A stretch of DNA of 6,896 nt, taken from NCBI GenBank assembly GCA_905210885.1, contig CAJLYO010000090.1:1-6896 (forward strand), read 5' to 3'. The notes beneath the pieces were generated by a model. That model was not told where the DNA came from, did no database searches, and was given only the letters and a program-made list of their open reading frames with translations. A program made the position numbers and the translations under genes. The stretch is from an uncultured Eubacteriales bacterium. GTDB taxonomy: Bacteria > Bacillota > Clostridia > Monoglobales > Firm-18. Position 1 is the first letter of the stretch. Every line of letters begins with the position of its first letter. Of the stretch, positions 5,878-6,896 are shown in pieces.

Positions 5878-6896
5878 AAAACATGCTGGTCTGGGACTCT
5901 TTGATAAAACAGCCCACAGCCGGAATATTTTTTGTTTTGTAGTACTTTAAGTCCTCTGCGCCGAACTGCTCCGGTGTGAGAACATCTTTTAAATGCGCCG
6001 CTTTTTTCAGCGTCATAACCGCAACGCCCTGGGAATCGCGGGTTGTTTTAACCGGAACCGCGGAGGTGTTAAACGCCAGCGCTTTTCCTACGGTCGAAAT
6101 TGCCACAAGCTCAATGTCCTCCTCGAGAAATATAAGCTTTACAATTGGGGAAGCCGCCGAAAACGCCTTTGCAAGTTTTTTGCGGTTTAATTTTGTTTCG
6201 TAATTTTTAACCGGTGTTTTTGTCATCTTTCCATTTTCAAAACAGAAAAGCATATAGCCGTGAAAGTCTGTTGTAACGGTCATGCCCACAACATGCTCGC
6301 CTTCGTCCATTTTTAGGTATGACGGCAGATATTCGCCGAGCTGGCTTGCTTTGCCGTCCGAAACCTCGTGAGTTTTAAGCTTATATGCGTTGCACATATT
6401 TGTGAAAACTATCATTTCGGATTTGTTTACGGTGTCAAATTCGCTTACGATTTCATCACCGTCTTTAAGTTTTTGCGCGCCGGAGGTTCTGAGGGAAACA
6501 TGGCTGATTTTTTTCAGGTAGCCGTCACGGGTTAAAAACAGCTTTAAGGGATAATCCTCAATTATTTCCTCCTCGTTGTATTCGGTAATTTCCTCCGCGG
6601 AAATTACGGCGGTTTTGCGCTCCTTGCCGTATTTTTTGCTTATTTCCTTAAGCTCCGAAATTATTATTTCCTTAACCTTTTCGTCAGAACCTAAAATCGC
6701 ACGGAGTGATGCAAGCTCGTCTATTAGGTTTTCAATATCTTCGGTGCGTTTTAGAATATATTCTCTGTTTAAGTTTCTCAGCTTTATTTCCGCAATGTAT
6801 TCAGCCTGGACGTCATCGATTCCGAATCCTTCCATAAGGTTCGGAACAACGTCCGCTTCATACTGAGTTTCGCGGATAATCTTAATTGCCTTGTCT
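5876..6896 (-). CDS. parC: Type IIA DNA topoisomerase subunit A (ParC/GyrA-like paralog), C-terminal part (5' end outside window)
   Basis: The frame stays open to the window edge, giving 339 residues; the ATG at 6835 is internal, since homology continues upstream as DKAIKIIRETQYEADVVPNL. The subunit cuts and rejoins DNA in an A2B2 topoisomerase. The catalytic tyrosine region lies outside the window. Visible parts are the end of the breakage-reunion domain (GFGIDDVQAEYIAEIKLRNL), a long charged coiled-coil segment (KRTEDIENLIDELASL through ELKEISKKYG), and a beta-pinwheel C-terminal domain built of repeated blades (LFLTRDGYLKK, MIVFTNMCNAYKLK, MLFCFENGKMTK, LVAISTVGKALAF). The QRRGGKG-type GyrA box is absent; LRTSGAQKLKDGD stands at the equivalent place. 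This argues for topoisomerase IV or a Clostridia-specific paralog rather than true gyrase. Databases may still label it gyrA. The family is certain; the paralog name is less so. Confidence 0.85.
   Translation of the reverse strand, partial: DKAIKIIRETQYEADVVPNLMEGFGIDDVQAEYIAEIKLRNLNREYILKRTEDIENLIDELASLRAILGSDEKVKEIIISELKEISKKYGKERKTAVISAEEITEYNEEEIIEDYPLKLFLTRDGYLKKISHVSLRTSGAQKLKDGDEIVSEFDTVNKSEMIVFTNMCNAYKLKTHEVSDGKASQLGEYLPSYLKMDEGEHVVGMTVTTDFHGYMLFCFENGKMTKTPVKNYETKLNRKKLAKAFSAASPIVKLIFLEEDIELVAISTVGKALAFNTSAVPVKTTRDSQGVAVMTLKKAAHLKDVLTPEQFGAEDLKYYKTKNIPAVGCFIKESQTSMF

Noticed and set aside
5876..6835. A complete 319-residue gene starting at 6835
   Set aside because: The frame stays open to the window edge and the upstream residues continue the topoisomerase homology, so the ATG at 6835 is an internal methionine.
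6576..6866. Plus-strand 96-codon frame opposite the topoisomerase
   Set aside because: It is rich in serine, isoleucine and phenylalanine, as expected for the complement of a Lys/Glu-rich coiled coil; it has no separate evidence.
1..6896. CRISPR array, transposase, tRNA or rRNA, toxin-antitoxin or phage genes
   Set aside because: No regularly spaced direct repeats, no cloverleaf or rRNA-like segments, and no mobile-element or defence protein motifs were seen on either strand.

Overview
The window looks like chromosomal DNA of a low-to-mid GC, Gram-positive anaerobe of the class Clostridia. Three things suggest this: an S-layer homology (SLH) domain, a Clostridia-style second type IIA topoisomerase A subunit, and a short Rrf2 regulator with an IscR-type cysteine triad. 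The species cannot be named from the sequence alone. Gene density is very high and there is no stretch over 300 bases without a gene.

Layout: on the plus strand, 1-3070 and 3092-5350 form what looks like one glycan-degradation operon. It starts with the end of a gene whose last 55 residues form an SLH repeat (1-168). That gene overlaps by 29 bases the start of a secreted multidomain clan GH-A glycoside hydrolase (140-3070). After 21 bases, which include a strong ribosome binding site, comes a GH2 beta-mannosidase-like enzyme with no signal peptide (3092-5350). On the minus strand, reading right to left, are the C-terminal 339 residues of a ParC/GyrA-type topoisomerase subunit (5876 to beyond 6896) and then a single Rrf2-family regulator (5351-5788) with its own promoter. 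The 87 bases between these two genes hold a strong hairpin terminator and the regulator's promoter.

How the genes may work together (inference): the SLH protein would bind the cell wall, the secreted GH-A enzyme would attack a polymer outside the cell, and the GH2 enzyme would remove terminal sugars from imported oligosaccharides in the cytoplasm. The substrate is not visible; the beta-mannosidase resemblance of the GH2 enzyme is the only hint. The topoisomerase and the regulator look like unrelated housekeeping neighbours.

The most interesting feature is the junction at 5350/5351. The hydrolase operon and the regulator converge with directly abutting stop codons and no terminator between them. 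The first good plus-strand terminator visible beyond it lies after the regulator's own promoter, at 5850-5877. Operon transcripts may therefore be antisense to the entire regulator. No clearly new defence or mobile system was found.
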